19,092 bases of DNA from Parachlorella kessleri (GCA_001598975.1 BBXU01002633.1:1-19092), one strand, 5' to 3'. Numbered from the stretch's first letter, positions 10,301 to 19,092 are shown. The notes: generated by a model from the letters alone, not told the origin. A program made the numbers and translations.

Positions 10301-12387
10301 GTAATTCAAAGGAAGTCGGCATTGTGTTTTGCAAACAAGGCCAACCCAGCCCCAGCCCCATCACACCACCTGGATGAGCGGGCTATTAGTCGTGAGCGAG
10401 TCGAAGTCGTAGTTGAACACCGCCTTGCCGATCACGTCCAGCGTGACCTGGGAGAAGCAGGCCTCCATGTCTATCTGCTCGCCACTGGCAGCCACCACCT
10501 GCACAGGTGACATGGAGCACAGCATCTCTACATGCGTTGTGTGCCATGTCTCCAGTTGCATCCTGGCTTGCACCAGTGCAGCACCAACAAGCAAGGCAGA
10601 CAGCTGTTTCGCAGCCCGCCCACCCCCCCTCCCTACCTGAGCACCATTTTGTGAGTCGGAGCTACACGGCCTTGTGGCTGGACCCACCGCCTACTCTTCC
10701 AGCACCACAACCGTCTGCACTCCCACTTGCGCTTGGCCTACAATTTCTTATACCTTCCATCCTATACTCGTCAAGTTTCCCTTCGCATCCGTACATCAGC
10801 ATATGTTCCAACGTTGTCTTATGTGCTTTGCAGCCCACCTGAAGCTTGCGGGAGAGTTGCAGGGCGCTGGGCCCAAACACTCGCGCCAGCATGGCCTCCA
10901 GGTAGGCTCTGTGGAGCGCCGGTGCCACCGCCCGCCGTCGCACGCGCCACTGGTCGCCGCCTACGCAGGGCGATCGGGTACGCCACATTGTCCAACGCAA
11001 CCCCAGTCTTGGCAGCGGATGCGCACCCAGGGTACCAGGATGAGTAGGAGCTTGCCAAGTGTCAAGGGTGAATCTTGGAGCACCCAAGCGAACCACCTTG
11101 CAGGAGGGTACTGTGGCTAAGAATGTGAAGCGCACACATGACTAGCACCAGGTAAGGGGTCCACAGGAGCTAGTGCCCACGAGCGGAACCCACCAATCTC
11201 ACGACTGCGCCGGCCCATGCATAGCCAGGAGGGGGCAAATTGCAAAACCCCAAGTCCCCATGCACCCTGCCATCACCCCTTCCAGCCCTCCAAGGGCAGC
11301 GCCTCGGACTCAAGTAGGTCATGATATGTCGCTTACCTGAGATGGCGAAGCCGTCCCCAAACAAAAATTTGGCCACCTCTGCCACCAGCCCCTTCTCATA
11401 GACAGGCCGGCTAGGGTTGTCGGTAGCCCTCAACACGTGCTTGGCGCAGTCTGGGTCAGAAATGACCAGGAAACTGGAGATAGGTCCTGCAGGCAGGAAG
11501 GAAAACGGCAAAGGAGTAAGGCGCCGTATTAAGTGTGAGGCTTCAAGGAGTAAGGAGCTGTATTAAGTGTGAGGCTTCGAGCTTTCCTTGGCGCAAAGCA
11601 AACGACCCCAAACTAGACACTATTGCTTTTTGGAATATGGGGGAGATGAAAAGGAAGAACTGGGGGCAAAGCCGCAACTGGCCTGTGGGCAGCAGGTAGA
11701 CGGGGCCGCTCTCCAGCATCCACTTGTACAGCGCCTTAAAAAGGCCACCGCCTAGCAAGTCCTGGATATCTGCCGGCTTGGCGTCCGCTACAGGTACATC
11801 CTGCAGCCGGGCAAGACAGCCATAGTTGCTCTGGAAGCGCTTCGGGCACATGATCTATGGGTTGATGGTAAAGCTGCTGAATGACCCCATGTAGAGACAC
11901 TTGCTCAGCACGCCAGGAGTTAGCAAGCCTCACAACCAAGCAAGACCAGGGCAGACTACAGCCTCCTGCCACCAGCAGGCCTCCGCCTCACCGATTTGCC
12001 GCCCCACAGTCGGCCCAGCTGCGTGAGCCAGCCTGGGCTGAACACCGACCGCCCAGCGCCGTCCGCATCTATCAGCTTGCCGGTGTCTATCTTCTGGTTC
12101 AGGTCATAGGTCTCCTGCACTAGTGCTAGAAAGTAGCCGTTGACACTTACAAAATGTGACTGACTCAACTGTTGATGGCCACCAGTTGCTGGGGACTCGG
12201 CAGACAGTGCCTGAGGCCAGGTACTGCTGGACAGGCCGTTGCAACAGACCTGTTCCTCTGTAGCTGCCCTCAACTTCCTACCAGGACGTGCACTTAAGAG
12301 TCTCCTGCTGCTAGCTCTGCGAGTGCACGGGAATGCGGTTGCCACTGGCCTGCATGGCCGCTGCTGAAAAGTGTTGCTGCTCTGCAT
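7300..12387 (-). CDS. CYP97C: CYP97C-type cytochrome P450, carotene epsilon-ring hydroxylase
   Basis: LUT1-type P450 that hydroxylates the epsilon ring in lutein synthesis in the plastid. Exons (minus): 12387-11992, 11800-11683, 11486-11337, 10960-10839, 10498-10370, 10018-9857, 9536-9423, 9160-9053, 8348-8186, 7956-7788, 7561-7300. They sum to 1893 bases, 630 residues, with all phases matching. Landmarks: transit-peptide-like Arg/Ser-rich N-terminus from [30 protein letters not shown]; the I-helix oxygen-binding motif VAGHETTGS (about 407-415); ESMR, the ExxR pair (465-468); PERF (521-524); and the heme loop [10 protein letters not shown] with Cys about 550. FALMEA after the heme loop and [14 protein letters not shown] near the end separate CYP97C from CYP97A/B. 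It is longer than the roughly 540-residue plant enzyme because of the N-terminal leader and an Ala/Gln/Ser-rich tail. Intron 2 begins with GC. Intron 8 holds decayed copies of neighbouring exon ends. It is divergent from the OPA3-like gene. Confidence 0.95.
8429..8631 (-). repeat. Three decayed copies of the 5' end of CYP97C exon 9 within intron 8
   Basis: The start of functional exon 9 (minus from 8348) encodes [11 protein letters not shown] and DMPSMS. Related sequence recurs at about 8429-8457, 8473-8548 and 8593-8630. The middle copy is best preserved and would still read [18 protein letters not shown]. However, its acceptor is CTG where the true exon has CAG, so it should not be spliced. 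The outer copies are short. They are spaced about 80-110 bases apart. The two outer copies carry several substitutions, so they appear old. Confidence 0.75.
8654..8667 (+). repeat. Run of 14 G
   Basis: A homopolymer in CYP97C intron 8, a C-run on the coding strand. It sits between the two sets of exon-fragment repeats. Its length may be an assembly error. A run this long can form a G-quadruplex. Confidence 0.85.
8719..9005 (-). repeat. Tandem decayed copies of the 3' end of CYP97C exon 8 and adjoining intron
   Basis: The native unit (about 9006-9100) covers the end of exon 8, encoding [12 protein letters not shown], its donor and the first intron bases. Related units of about 90-100 bases start near 8719, 8821 and 8910. 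Each begins with a CTCACC/CTCGCC-like stretch, and a GGCCA and CCAGCAG or CCAGTAG core follows. The copy at 8936-8985 is clearest; it has an in-frame TAG where the exon has CAG and a one-base shift, so it is non-functional. The oldest copy is weak. Confidence 0.7.
11487..11682 (-). other. GC-AG intron (CYP97C intron 2)
   Basis: The exon ends CCCACAG and the intron begins GCCAGT; it ends CTGCAG at 11487. Only this donor joins LLPTG to GPISSF in frame (phase 1), matching the conserved P450 region before SDP. No GT donor nearby preserves the frame. Confidence 0.7.
11513..11580. repeat. 34-base direct repeat, two copies, in CYP97C intron 2
   Basis: Units at 11513-11546 and 11547-11580 share GGAGTAAGG, then GTATTAAGTGTGAGGCTTC, with three differences. 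It lies inside the GC-AG intron 11487-11682 and has no evident function. Confidence 0.85.
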
Positions 12388-12692
12388 TGCTTTATAATTG
12401 CAACAGCAGCTTGTAAGCTGGGGATCTGAGTAACCGACCAAAAGCACGGGTGAGCAGCAATTTAGATAAAGCTTTACCGAGTCACATGACCAGATAAGCA
12501 CAGCATACATCGCATGTATGTAAGTAATAAGAACGCGTCTTTAAGGCTTGCCAGTTGAAGTACTATTGCAACAGTGACCATTCAGAACCTTGCCGTATTG
12601 TGCTGGCTGATAGGGTGCGTGATCGGTTGAACCCTCAGAGCCAATCCGCACCCTTTTATTCATTCCCTCCGCACCAATAGAAAGCTGTCACA
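12388..12692. promoter_or_regulatory. Bidirectional upstream region, CYP97C and OPA3-like
   Basis: This is only 305 bases between two divergent start codons, so the genes must share or overlap promoters. A CCAAT motif is at 12674-12678, close to the OPA3-like start, and CTTTTATT at 12652-12659 is TATA-like. Neither is tested. No gene is seen in it. Confidence 0.5.
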
Positions 12693-14508
12693 ATGGCGAC
12701 GATGCTTTTCAAGGTGTTCGCCTTGACGCTTAAAACGGTAGCCAAGCCCCTAGCGTCACGATTTGAAAAGTTCATCCTTGGGCACCCAGTTGCTAGGGAG
12801 AAGATAGTGAACTTTGCGCAGGTGGGTGCAAGTTGTTGCTGCGTTGGTTGTCAGCCAGGGTGGATGGTGCTTCACCGTCCAAGTGCTGCTGTTCGCCTTT
12901 TCAGTTCGATAACGCATTGCCATATCCTGTTACTTGCCGTGAATGCGCACAGAGGGCCTAAGGAAGGCCAGCCTAGTGTGCCACACAGACCACAGACTCT
13001 AGCAGCAATCCTACATGCAGAGGATGCATAAGCTGGAAGTCAGCATCAACCGGGGGGCAGAGGGCAAGGCAGGGCGGGCGTTTGTAGGTAAGGAGTGTCA
13101 GGGGTGGTCAATGGTGTAGTTTAGCAACAACCTTCTTCCGCAGCAATACTTGTACTTGGTTTTTAGGCAAGGACACCAAGACAGCAATTGCTCCCCCCCC
13201 TCCCCCCCCCTTAAGCGCAGGTGAAATGTCGGATGAGAAGGCGTTGCAGCTGGCCTCCAGAATTGTCAGCGAGGGCTTTGTGTATGCGGTGAGCATAGTC
13301 CAGAGTGTGCCAGCTTCCCTGCCAACCATCCGTCCGCATATCAAGCTGCAGCTCTCGCACAGGCTATGCTGGTGAAACTGATCATTTATCCATTGACTTA
13401 CGCACTTATCAGTTAACGAGCTTGCAAGCCAATCTTGCAGTATGCCTATAGGATTCTAGCCACACGGTTGTGCACCTTCAATCACTCATTTTCACTTCCT
13501 TATCTTACTTGTGGATGGTGGCAAGCTGCGCGAACAGTGGCGAATTAGTGGTGATTTGTACCGACGGATCTGATGTAGTCAAGCTCTGGTTCTTGCCTAA
13601 GTTCTGGTCTGACAGCCTGCCTTACTGGCTGTGTCTCTCATCACACTCATGTCATGCGCCCGAGGCACATGCCGTGGCCTGCACGCAGGTTGGCATAGGA
13701 GTTGTCGTGCTTGAAATCGACCGTAAGCGGAGGGAGGACTTGGTCAAGAAAGCCAAGGACGAGCAGCGCGCGGCAGAGGTCAGGTCCTTACATGAGCAGC
13801 ACTTGCGAGCTGAGAAGGTAAGTGAACAAGTCCGTTTGTATATCAGAATTGCCCCAGCTGTGAGCATGGGACCGGGTGGACTTGTTGGGCATTTCCAAGG
13901 ACTGCCGCAGCGGGCATTGAAGGTTCCGGTGCTGCATCAGCAGCAGTTGCAGTCAGAAAGGGTGGGTGTTTCCCACGGTCAGCAAGCCCACAGCTGGGGC
14001 AAGTGGGGAGTGAGTAGGGGGCGCTTAGTCTTGCCTGGCGGAGCAGTGGTGAGTGATGACATACATGCATGCACACCTTGTGCCATAGGATACTGTACCG
14101 CCGCAAGGGCACCTACTATCGTGACGTGCGCCTACTCCGTCATATCTGTGTTCTGGCAAGGCAGCACTGAGCAGGGCGACCTTGACATCAAGTGGCTGGG
14201 TGGTTTGTGACCAGAGCTGGTACTTGGGAGGAGTGCTGGGACGGGCTTAGTGGTTAGGTAAAGAGTCCCTTGCGTTCGAGTCCAGCACTCTTTTGCCCAG
14301 CCATGGGACTGGTAGGTGAGTTCACAATCCTTTCGCAAAGGACCCAAAATGGGTCTGATTCTCCGCTCTGCAGGATTTGAAGGAGCAGTCTGGGCAGCTG
14401 GCAGTTGTCCTGCAGTCAATGGACGACAGGTTAAGGCGGCTTGAGCTGGCTTACCAGCTCCTTGAAGACAGCCCGGCAGCCGCAGGCGGCTATGATGGCG
14501 GCAGCTGA
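12693..14508 (+). CDS. OPA3-like mitochondrial protein
   Basis: Member of the OPA3 family, membrane-associated mitochondrial proteins of unclear molecular role in organelle shape and metabolism. Exons: 12693-12821, 13021-13087, 13167-13288, 13689-13817, 14374-14508; 582 bases, 193 residues, all phases consistent. The N-terminus MATMLFKVFALTLKTVAKPL followed by ASRFEKFI matches the family start with its TLKTxAKPxA pattern. Exon 2 gives MHKLEVSINRGAEGK. Exon 3 has a six-Pro run then EKALQLASRIVSEGFVYA, and exon 4 VGIGVVVLEIDRKRRED: the hydrophobic FxVxGxxVxxExxR-type core. A charged Glu/Lys/Arg C-terminal coiled coil (exons 4-5) ends at TGA 14506-14508. Length is typical of the family. The Pro run is encoded by 8 C, T, 9 C, so sequencing errors here would break the frame; as given it is intact. 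Intron 4 carries a tRNA-like element. Confidence 0.93.
14231..14294 (+). other. 60-base tRNA-like element (SINE head or tRNA relic) in OPA3 intron 4
   Basis: The ends GAGTGCTGG (14231-14239) and CCAGCACTC (14282-14290) form a perfect nine-pair acceptor-like stem. An A-box-like GGGCTTAGTGGT (14243-14254) contains the TAGTGGTTAGG D-arm seen in Glu/Asp-type tRNAs. A B-box-like CGTTCGAGTCC follows at 14273-14283, then TTTT at 14291-14294, a Pol III terminator. It is about 12-15 bases too short for a tRNA, and the anticodon arm is missing or replaced, so it is not called a functional tRNA. Confidence 0.55.
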
Positions 14509-15526
14509 AGCACACTGGCCATGCGATGGCGTTGAACAATTGGGCTCCTGTCTTCTTTGCAATGTGTGCTGCCATCATGATATTTCTGTTTCTGTACTTG
14601 CCTACTTGGTGCCCTAAAACGGCTCTCTGTGTACTTACCTACGCCTACCTTCCAGTATGACTGTTTCCGTTCATCATCAATGTGCAGTTGATGAAGGAAT
14701 TCTGCATTGCTAACTGTGCCGGTGAAAGCGGTGGGACAACCGCCTGTCAGGTGCTCAACACACGGAACTTGGTACAAGCCATTGCCAAAGACAGCAGGTG
14801 CAAGCAAAGCAAACCGCCAGCGGTCGAAATTCTCTTACTAGCTGCTCCCAAAGTCTGGCTAAGTGATACTTCATTCTGCACCCAGCCCTGTCAGTCCAGC
14901 TTAACTCACTCCCTGTTCGCACTACCTGCCACCCATACTAATACATGCAAGTCACGGGCGCATCTGCATCCAATCCTGTTCGTAAAGCACAAGTCTCCCT
15001 CCATCAGGGCTGTTCGCACTACCTGCCACCCATGCTAATAAATTTAGCGGGAAACAACATAATCACACACACATTCTGCACCCAGCCATGTCAGTCCAGG
15101 TCGTCGGTCACTCCCGCTTTGCACTGCCTGCCACCCATGCTAATAATCAGACAACACAGAGACTCATGTTCGGTAGGCACAGCCCACCTTGTGACCTCCT
15201 GTCTTGCAGTAGAAATCTGGCAGCTTGGCATAAGCTCAATCCACGAAGGGGCGCTCAATAGCTCAGACTAACAAGGTGACAAATACAGTATCAGCTCGTT
15301 AGCTACTTACAATCCGCAGGCTCACACATCCTAACCATTGGCTTCTGGAAGTTCGCAGCAACAAGAATCATGTACGGCCATGCTGAACAACTGGCCTACA
15401 GTACACCGCAAGGCTTCATGAAACAAAGCAGTAGGATTCCATTCGATGCAATGTACAAGATGCTAAAAGTACTCATCCACAGGTTGGCACCTCCCCAGCC
15501 CGTCCAGCTGCCTCCCAGGCGTCCCC
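14509..15526. other. Convergent intergenic region with short repeats
   Basis: About 1 kb between the 3' ends of the OPA3-like and F-box/LRR genes. Open frames at 14682-15271 show no family motif and partly consist of repeats, so no gene is called. A minus-strand TGTAA lies at 15307-15311, about 220 bases past the F-box gene stop. Confidence 0.5.
14873..15145. repeat. Interspersed direct repeats
   Basis: One unit, TTCTGCACCCAGCC then TGTCAGTCCAG, occurs at about 14873-14899 and 15073-15099. A second, GCACT(A/G)CCTGCCACCCAT followed by CTAATA, occurs three times, near 14918, 15015 and 15121. The order unit 1, unit 2, spacer, unit 2, unit 1, unit 2 suggests duplication of a roughly 200-base segment with later loss. 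Confidence 0.8.
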
Positions 15527-17639
15527 TCACGATAGCGAGGGATCCAGTGCATACTTCCCTTGGCAAAGCACTGAGCATTTGCGCCCCAGGCCAGAAAGCA
15601 TGGGTGCGGATGGGTGCAAGCCGCAGCCCCGCAGGTCCAAGACTTCCAGCTCGCGAAGGGTCCGGGCAGGCTGAACCGCATCATAATAGTCCCCCACCTC
15701 ATTGTGCGCGGCGTCAAGGTGGCGGAGTGTCAACAGCGAGGAAATTGCGGCTGGCAGGCACGGCAGGGAGCACCAGGACAGACTGCATGCAACTGGAAGT
15801 TCTGATGGATGCAAGGACAGCCGCGCTAGCTTTGCAGGGTGACTCCTGCGCAGCTCCAATGTTATCACTCAAGCATCAGTAGTTGTACTTCTATGGCATT
15901 CGTGGTCAGCTTCCCAGCCCCACCGCTGCCCAGGAGGCAGGGTGAGTCACCTGAGCACCACCACGCAGCAACTCCCTTCCACAAACTTGCCTGAGCCAAG
16001 TGAGGGCAGCCAGGGACTGCAGAGCTGCAAAGACAGGGCCGCCATCATCCTGACACCCCAGCATATCGTTGCTGGCCAGGGACAGCTGAGCAAGCCGTGA
16101 CAGCCCTGCCAGCTGCGCTGGCACCCGCTGCAGGCCACACTCATACATTTGCAAGCTGGTAAGGCTGCCGGCCAGGCTGCGGAGCGGCTCAAAGGCTGCA
16201 CTGCTGCCGCCGCCGCTGCCCAGCGCCCCATTGCCATTGAGGTTTAGACGTGCCAGAGAGGTGAGGCTGGCAAGGCTGGGCGGAACGCGCCGCAGCGAGC
16301 AGCGAGCCAGCTCCAGGCACGTCAGCGCGCTGAGGTGGCCCAGCAGACTCATTGTGCCCCCACCGCCAGCCTCTGCTTCCAGCAGGTCGGTGTTCCAATT
16401 GAGGTCCAGCTCGGCCAGTGTCCCTCCCAGAGCCGACAACCCAGGCGGCAGCTGGGCAAGGCCGCAGTTGTTAAGGCACAGGTAGGTCAGCCGGCTGTGG
16501 TGGTCGAGGGTCAGGGAAGGCCCCTCCCGGCCGCGTAGGCAAGCGCTGCGCAGGTGCAGTTCGCGCAGCTCCGGCAGCAGCGGCAGCCGCTGCGGCAGCT
16601 TGCACTCGCTGAGGTCCAGCCGGGTGAGCTGCGACAAGTGGCGCAGCGGGCGCAACGCGCCTGCTGACGCCCTGCCCAGTGCAGCATTGAAACTGACATC
16701 CAGCTCACAAAGGCCAGTCAAGGCCGAAAGCCCAGCCGGCAAGCTGGTCAGCCCACACCAGGGGAGCTCCAGCCGGGTGAGGCAGACCAGGTGCCGGACC
16801 AGGTCCCAGTGGGCAGGCGTGGGAGAGTGCCCGACCCTGCGACCCCTGCTTCTAGTGCTACTAGTGCTGCTTGGGCTGCCGCGGCCACTGCTGCCACTGC
16901 CACGCTGCCTGCTGCTGGGTCCGCCTGGCGGAAAGGATATGCGCAAGTCTTCCAGCCGGCTGCCTTCTAGGGCACCCAACAGCGCTGGCAGGGCGACTGA
17001 GGTGCACCTGCCAAACCGCAAGTGTAGCCGCCGCACGCCGAGCTTGCGGCGCGTCAGCCAACCCCCCAGCGACCACTGCTGTAATGCTGCTCCACCGCGA
17101 CTGAACAGCGGCTCAGGCTCTGAATCGCTGTCCTCTTCTTCAGGCTCGACCTCAAGCTCATCGTCGCTCAACACATATATGATGCTGGGCTCTGCTGCTG
17201 TGCGCCGCGGCGTAGCACCAAAGCGGGCCTCCAGGCTGCCCCAAAGCTGTGCGCTGGCTGCTACCTCCGGACATGCCCACAAATCGTAACAGCAACTCAT
17301 CAACGCAATCCTGCATACCAGTCGGCAAAACCATTCAGAAAACGCCAAGTAGCAGCTGCTGAACGAGGTGGCAAGGCTGCAACCCCACCGTAGCACTCAC
17401 GACTGTCTGGGAGCTTGTCACCTTGCTTGCTACAGCGCACACAGACAGTTATCACCTTTACACTACATGAATTTCTACAATTCATATACCACACGTCACC
17501 TGTCCCTTAAGTCAAGAGACTGACAGACGCCCTCCAATAACTCCACAGGCAAGCGTGGCAGCCCACTGGCACCACGCCTGCTGCTGCCACTGCTTGAGCG
17601 GCGTTGCTCTTCCTCTGAGAAGACTCGGGCTGTAACCAT
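15527..17639 (-). CDS. F-box and leucine-rich-repeat protein
   Basis: Likely substrate receptor of an SCF ubiquitin ligase, binding Skp1 through the F-box and targets through the LRRs. Exons (minus): 17639-17500, 17310-15991, 15782-15527; 571 residues. The F-box is assembled across intron 1 (189 bases): LPRLPVELLEGVCQSLDLRD at 27-46, then RIALMSCCYDLWACPEVAAS, ending AQLWGSLE. An acidic stretch follows (SDDELEVEPEEEDSDSEPEP), then at least seven LRR segments such as LTRLELPWCGLTSLPAGL and LTCLELARCSLRRVPPSL. A Ser/Arg/Gly-rich insert (near plus 16820-16930) interrupts the early repeats. Intron 2 (15990-15783) is GC-AG and joins ALTWL to SLSWCSLPCLP, which continues the repeat register exactly. 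The last exon ends at TGA 15527-15529 after LDLRGCGLHPS; the tail beyond that has no repeat pattern, so another intron and C-terminus are possible. The start is the ATG 27 residues before the F-box. Confidence 0.85.
15783..15990 (-). other. GC-AG intron (F-box/LRR gene intron 2)
   Basis: The exon ends GGCTCAG and the intron starts GCAAGT, the textbook context of GC donors. It ends TTGCATGCAG. The join keeps phase 2 and the LRR spacing. An acceptor further upstream (GAGCTGCGCAG) would also keep frame but adds residues that break the repeat. Confidence 0.75.
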
Positions 17640-18109
17640 CTGTGCACCTGCAAAGCAAGCAGTGGAGGGACAATTGAGCGAGAGCTCATCAGGTGTGAGT
17701 CAGCCTCCAAGCAGGTATCCAAAGCCAACACGCCTTCTTTATACGCCAGTCTTTCAGGCGTCTGTTTGTGTCAGGGTTGACTCCTAGGTGCTTGAGAGAC
17801 ACAGCAGTACCGCGAAAACCCGTTTACTGAGGGCAGTTGGCACTCGTGGCACTGGCATGTGAGCTTAGTGCGTAGTAAGTGCTGCGCTATACGGAGAAGT
17901 CAGCAAGCATAATTCCGAATTCCTCAACTGTAGAAGCAGAAAGAGTAGCTTTGCAAAGCTTTGATAGGTTGCACGGGCGGGAGCGACAGCAGTGAGCAAC
18001 TCAGCATTCTACTCTTTATAGCTGTTGGGGACAGGCATTCTCCAGCGATAGGTAGTCTGTTGTCACTGACGCTAGTGAGCCTTTTCAACAACTATATGCT
18101 CCTGACATC
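17640..18109. promoter_or_regulatory. Bidirectional upstream region, F-box/LRR and EMC5 genes
   Basis: 470 bases between divergent start codons. TTTATA at about 18015-18020, some 90 bases before the EMC5 start, is TATA-like. On the minus strand, TTGCTTTGCAG ending at about 17649 just before the F-box gene ATG resembles a splice acceptor, so the F-box gene may have an intron in its 5' UTR. No gene is seen. Confidence 0.45.
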
Positions 18110-18942
18110 ATGCCAGCCATCGCAAAACTTATAGTCGTAGCGGGCCTTGTACTGATGCTCGTTACAGGCTACAGGGCGATGGTTTGTAAGTATCACTGGA
18201 CGGCAACCCTGCCCCGTGATACCCTCCCTGGAGCACTGGCCCTACAGATTTCAAGATCGCTTTCCCTAGGCTGGCTAAGGACCAGTGTTGTACACATCCA
18301 CTTGCCTTTGCAGATAGAGAAGACTTGAGGCTAGCACAGAAGGACTTTGTGGGCCTGCCGCTGCCATTGCTGCTACAACTACTGGCCTCGGCGGCCCTGT
18401 GCTTAGGCGGCGGCCTCACACTGTCAGGGGAACTGAAGCCAATTGCACTGGCAGACAACCCAAAGTAAGGAAGCTGCCTGCAGCTGTGGCTAAAGGCACA
18501 TAGTATCATTGTGCTCGCGGTCTTGGTGTATATCTAGGTGAAGCACTGGGTGGGTGGGTCACCCTGAATGAAGAGTTTGATGGAGTCAAACTAGCCTCCC
18601 TGTAGAGCCACACCAACACTGTTTGCTTTGACAGAAATTGCTTGTCGCAGAGAACACCATCACCTGCCTTCCACAGCTGATGCTGGCTAATCCGTCTCCG
18701 CGCCAGTAGTAACTGGACAAACAGGTTCCCACCGCCCTGCTGCCCCAATGCTTTCACCACCACAGGAAAGCATCGAGTTCTCGGTGTTCATGGGGCAACA
18801 CCCTTACGTTCCTACCTGCCTGTGCAGGCCACTGGTCTTCCGGCCCTTACGGATGGACTTTGCTACTTTCAACCATCGCGGCAGGGCTTTTGCAGCGCTT
18901 CCACACCTCAAAGGTGTGCCGCCGGTGCCCAGCATCAGCTAG
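18110..18942 (+). CDS. EMC5: EMC5/MMGT-like subunit of the ER membrane protein complex
   Basis: Small two-helix subunit of the EMC, which inserts membrane proteins into the ER (the animal member is also called MMGT1). Predicted exons: 18110-18185, 18314-18464, 18766-18783, 18828-18942; 360 bases, 119 residues, a normal length. Helix 1 is KLIVVAGLVLMLVTGYRA, then YRED, helix 2 is PLPLLLQLLASAALCLGGGL, followed by GELKPIALAD. The C-terminus MDFATFNHRGRAFA carries the family signature FNHRGR. To reach that signature in frame from exon 2, an 18-base exon (KASSSR) and a 44-base intron are needed; both have canonical GT and AG ends and the phases fit. Direct read-through of that short intron would lose FNHRGR. 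TAG at 18940-18942. The sequence after the signature (PHLKGVPPVPSIS) is longer than in most homologues. Confidence 0.9.
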
Positions 18943-19092
18943 ATGGCCAGGACAGTGGTTCACGTGTGTTTGGGCACCCTCTTGTCACTGGATACTATAG
19001 AGGCACTAATGAAGTGTCCAGCTGAGCCAGGCCCCCTGCAATTGTGGGCAGGCTACTAGAGGCAGTGAGGGGCTCACCCCTCAAATGTACAG
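18943..19092. other. EMC5 3' flank
   Basis: The last 150 bases show no coding frame with recognisable content and no TGTAA signal. They are probably the 3' UTR of EMC5, cut by the window edge. Confidence 0.4.

Noticed and set aside
14231..14290. Functional tRNA gene
   Set aside because: Only 60 bases, with no room for a normal anticodon stem and loop.
14873..15145. CRISPR-like spaced repeats
   Set aside because: Only two or three copies, irregular spacing, and two different repeat units in a eukaryotic intergenic region.
14682..15271. Overlapping open plus-strand frames 3' of OPA3
   Set aside because: They consist largely of direct repeats and lie between two convergent gene ends; no conserved motif.
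16600..17289. Plus-strand frame of 229 residues opposite the F-box/LRR exon
   Set aside because: It is the antisense shadow of the LRR exon, which has clear leucine periodicity.
3321..19092. TGTAA polyadenylation signals as a class marker
   Set aside because: Only one plausible case (minus strand, 15307-15311) was found; the other gene ends lack it, so it does not help identify the alga.
1..19092. Bacterial operon, prophage or defence island
   Set aside because: All recognised genes are spliced and of plant or algal type; no integrase, transposase or ribosome-binding-site pattern was seen.

Overview
The window is nuclear DNA from a eukaryotic green alga, almost certainly a chlorophyte. It carries eight spliced genes with introns mostly of 150-500 bases. 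Their products are plant or algal types: a plastid CYP97C carotenoid hydroxylase, an expansin, an OPA3-like protein, an EMC5 subunit, and an F-box/leucine-rich-repeat protein. I cannot fix the class or genus. Nothing looks bacterial, organellar or viral. Exons were found by reading family motifs across GT-AG (twice GC-AG) junctions that keep the reading frame. All boundaries are predictions, without transcript support.

Layout. (1) 49-1191, minus: 5' part of an Rxt3/HDC1-like histone deacetylase complex subunit, running off the left edge. (2) about 1918/2431-3320, plus: CPBP (CAAX/Abi) intramembrane protease, 5' end unresolved. (3) 3681-5598, minus: secreted two-domain expansin, six exons. (4) 6329-6922, minus: small secreted protein with an eight-cysteine (lipid-transfer-protein-like) motif, two exons. 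(5) 7300-12387, minus: CYP97C/LUT1-type carotene epsilon-ring hydroxylase, eleven exons, heme motif intact. (6) 12693-14508, plus: OPA3-like mitochondrial protein, five exons. (7) 15527-17639, minus: F-box plus LRR protein, three exons. (8) 18110-18942, plus: EMC5/MMGT subunit of the ER membrane protein complex, four exons.

Arrangement. Three gene pairs are divergent with short shared upstream regions: Rxt3-like/CPBP, CYP97C/OPA3 (305 bases) and F-box/EMC5 (470 bases). Expansin and the eight-cysteine protein are both secreted and lie in tandem, a possible cell-wall or surface pair. The other genes are unrelated in function, as usual in a nuclear genome.

The most unusual structures are these: tandem, decayed copies of the ends of two flanking exons inside one CYP97C intron; a 60-base tRNA-like element with A and B boxes inside an OPA3 intron; two GC-AG introns; an 18-base microexon next to a 44-base intron in EMC5; and an eight-cysteine lipid-transfer-like protein in a probable chlorophyte. 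I found no convincing wholly new multi-gene system.
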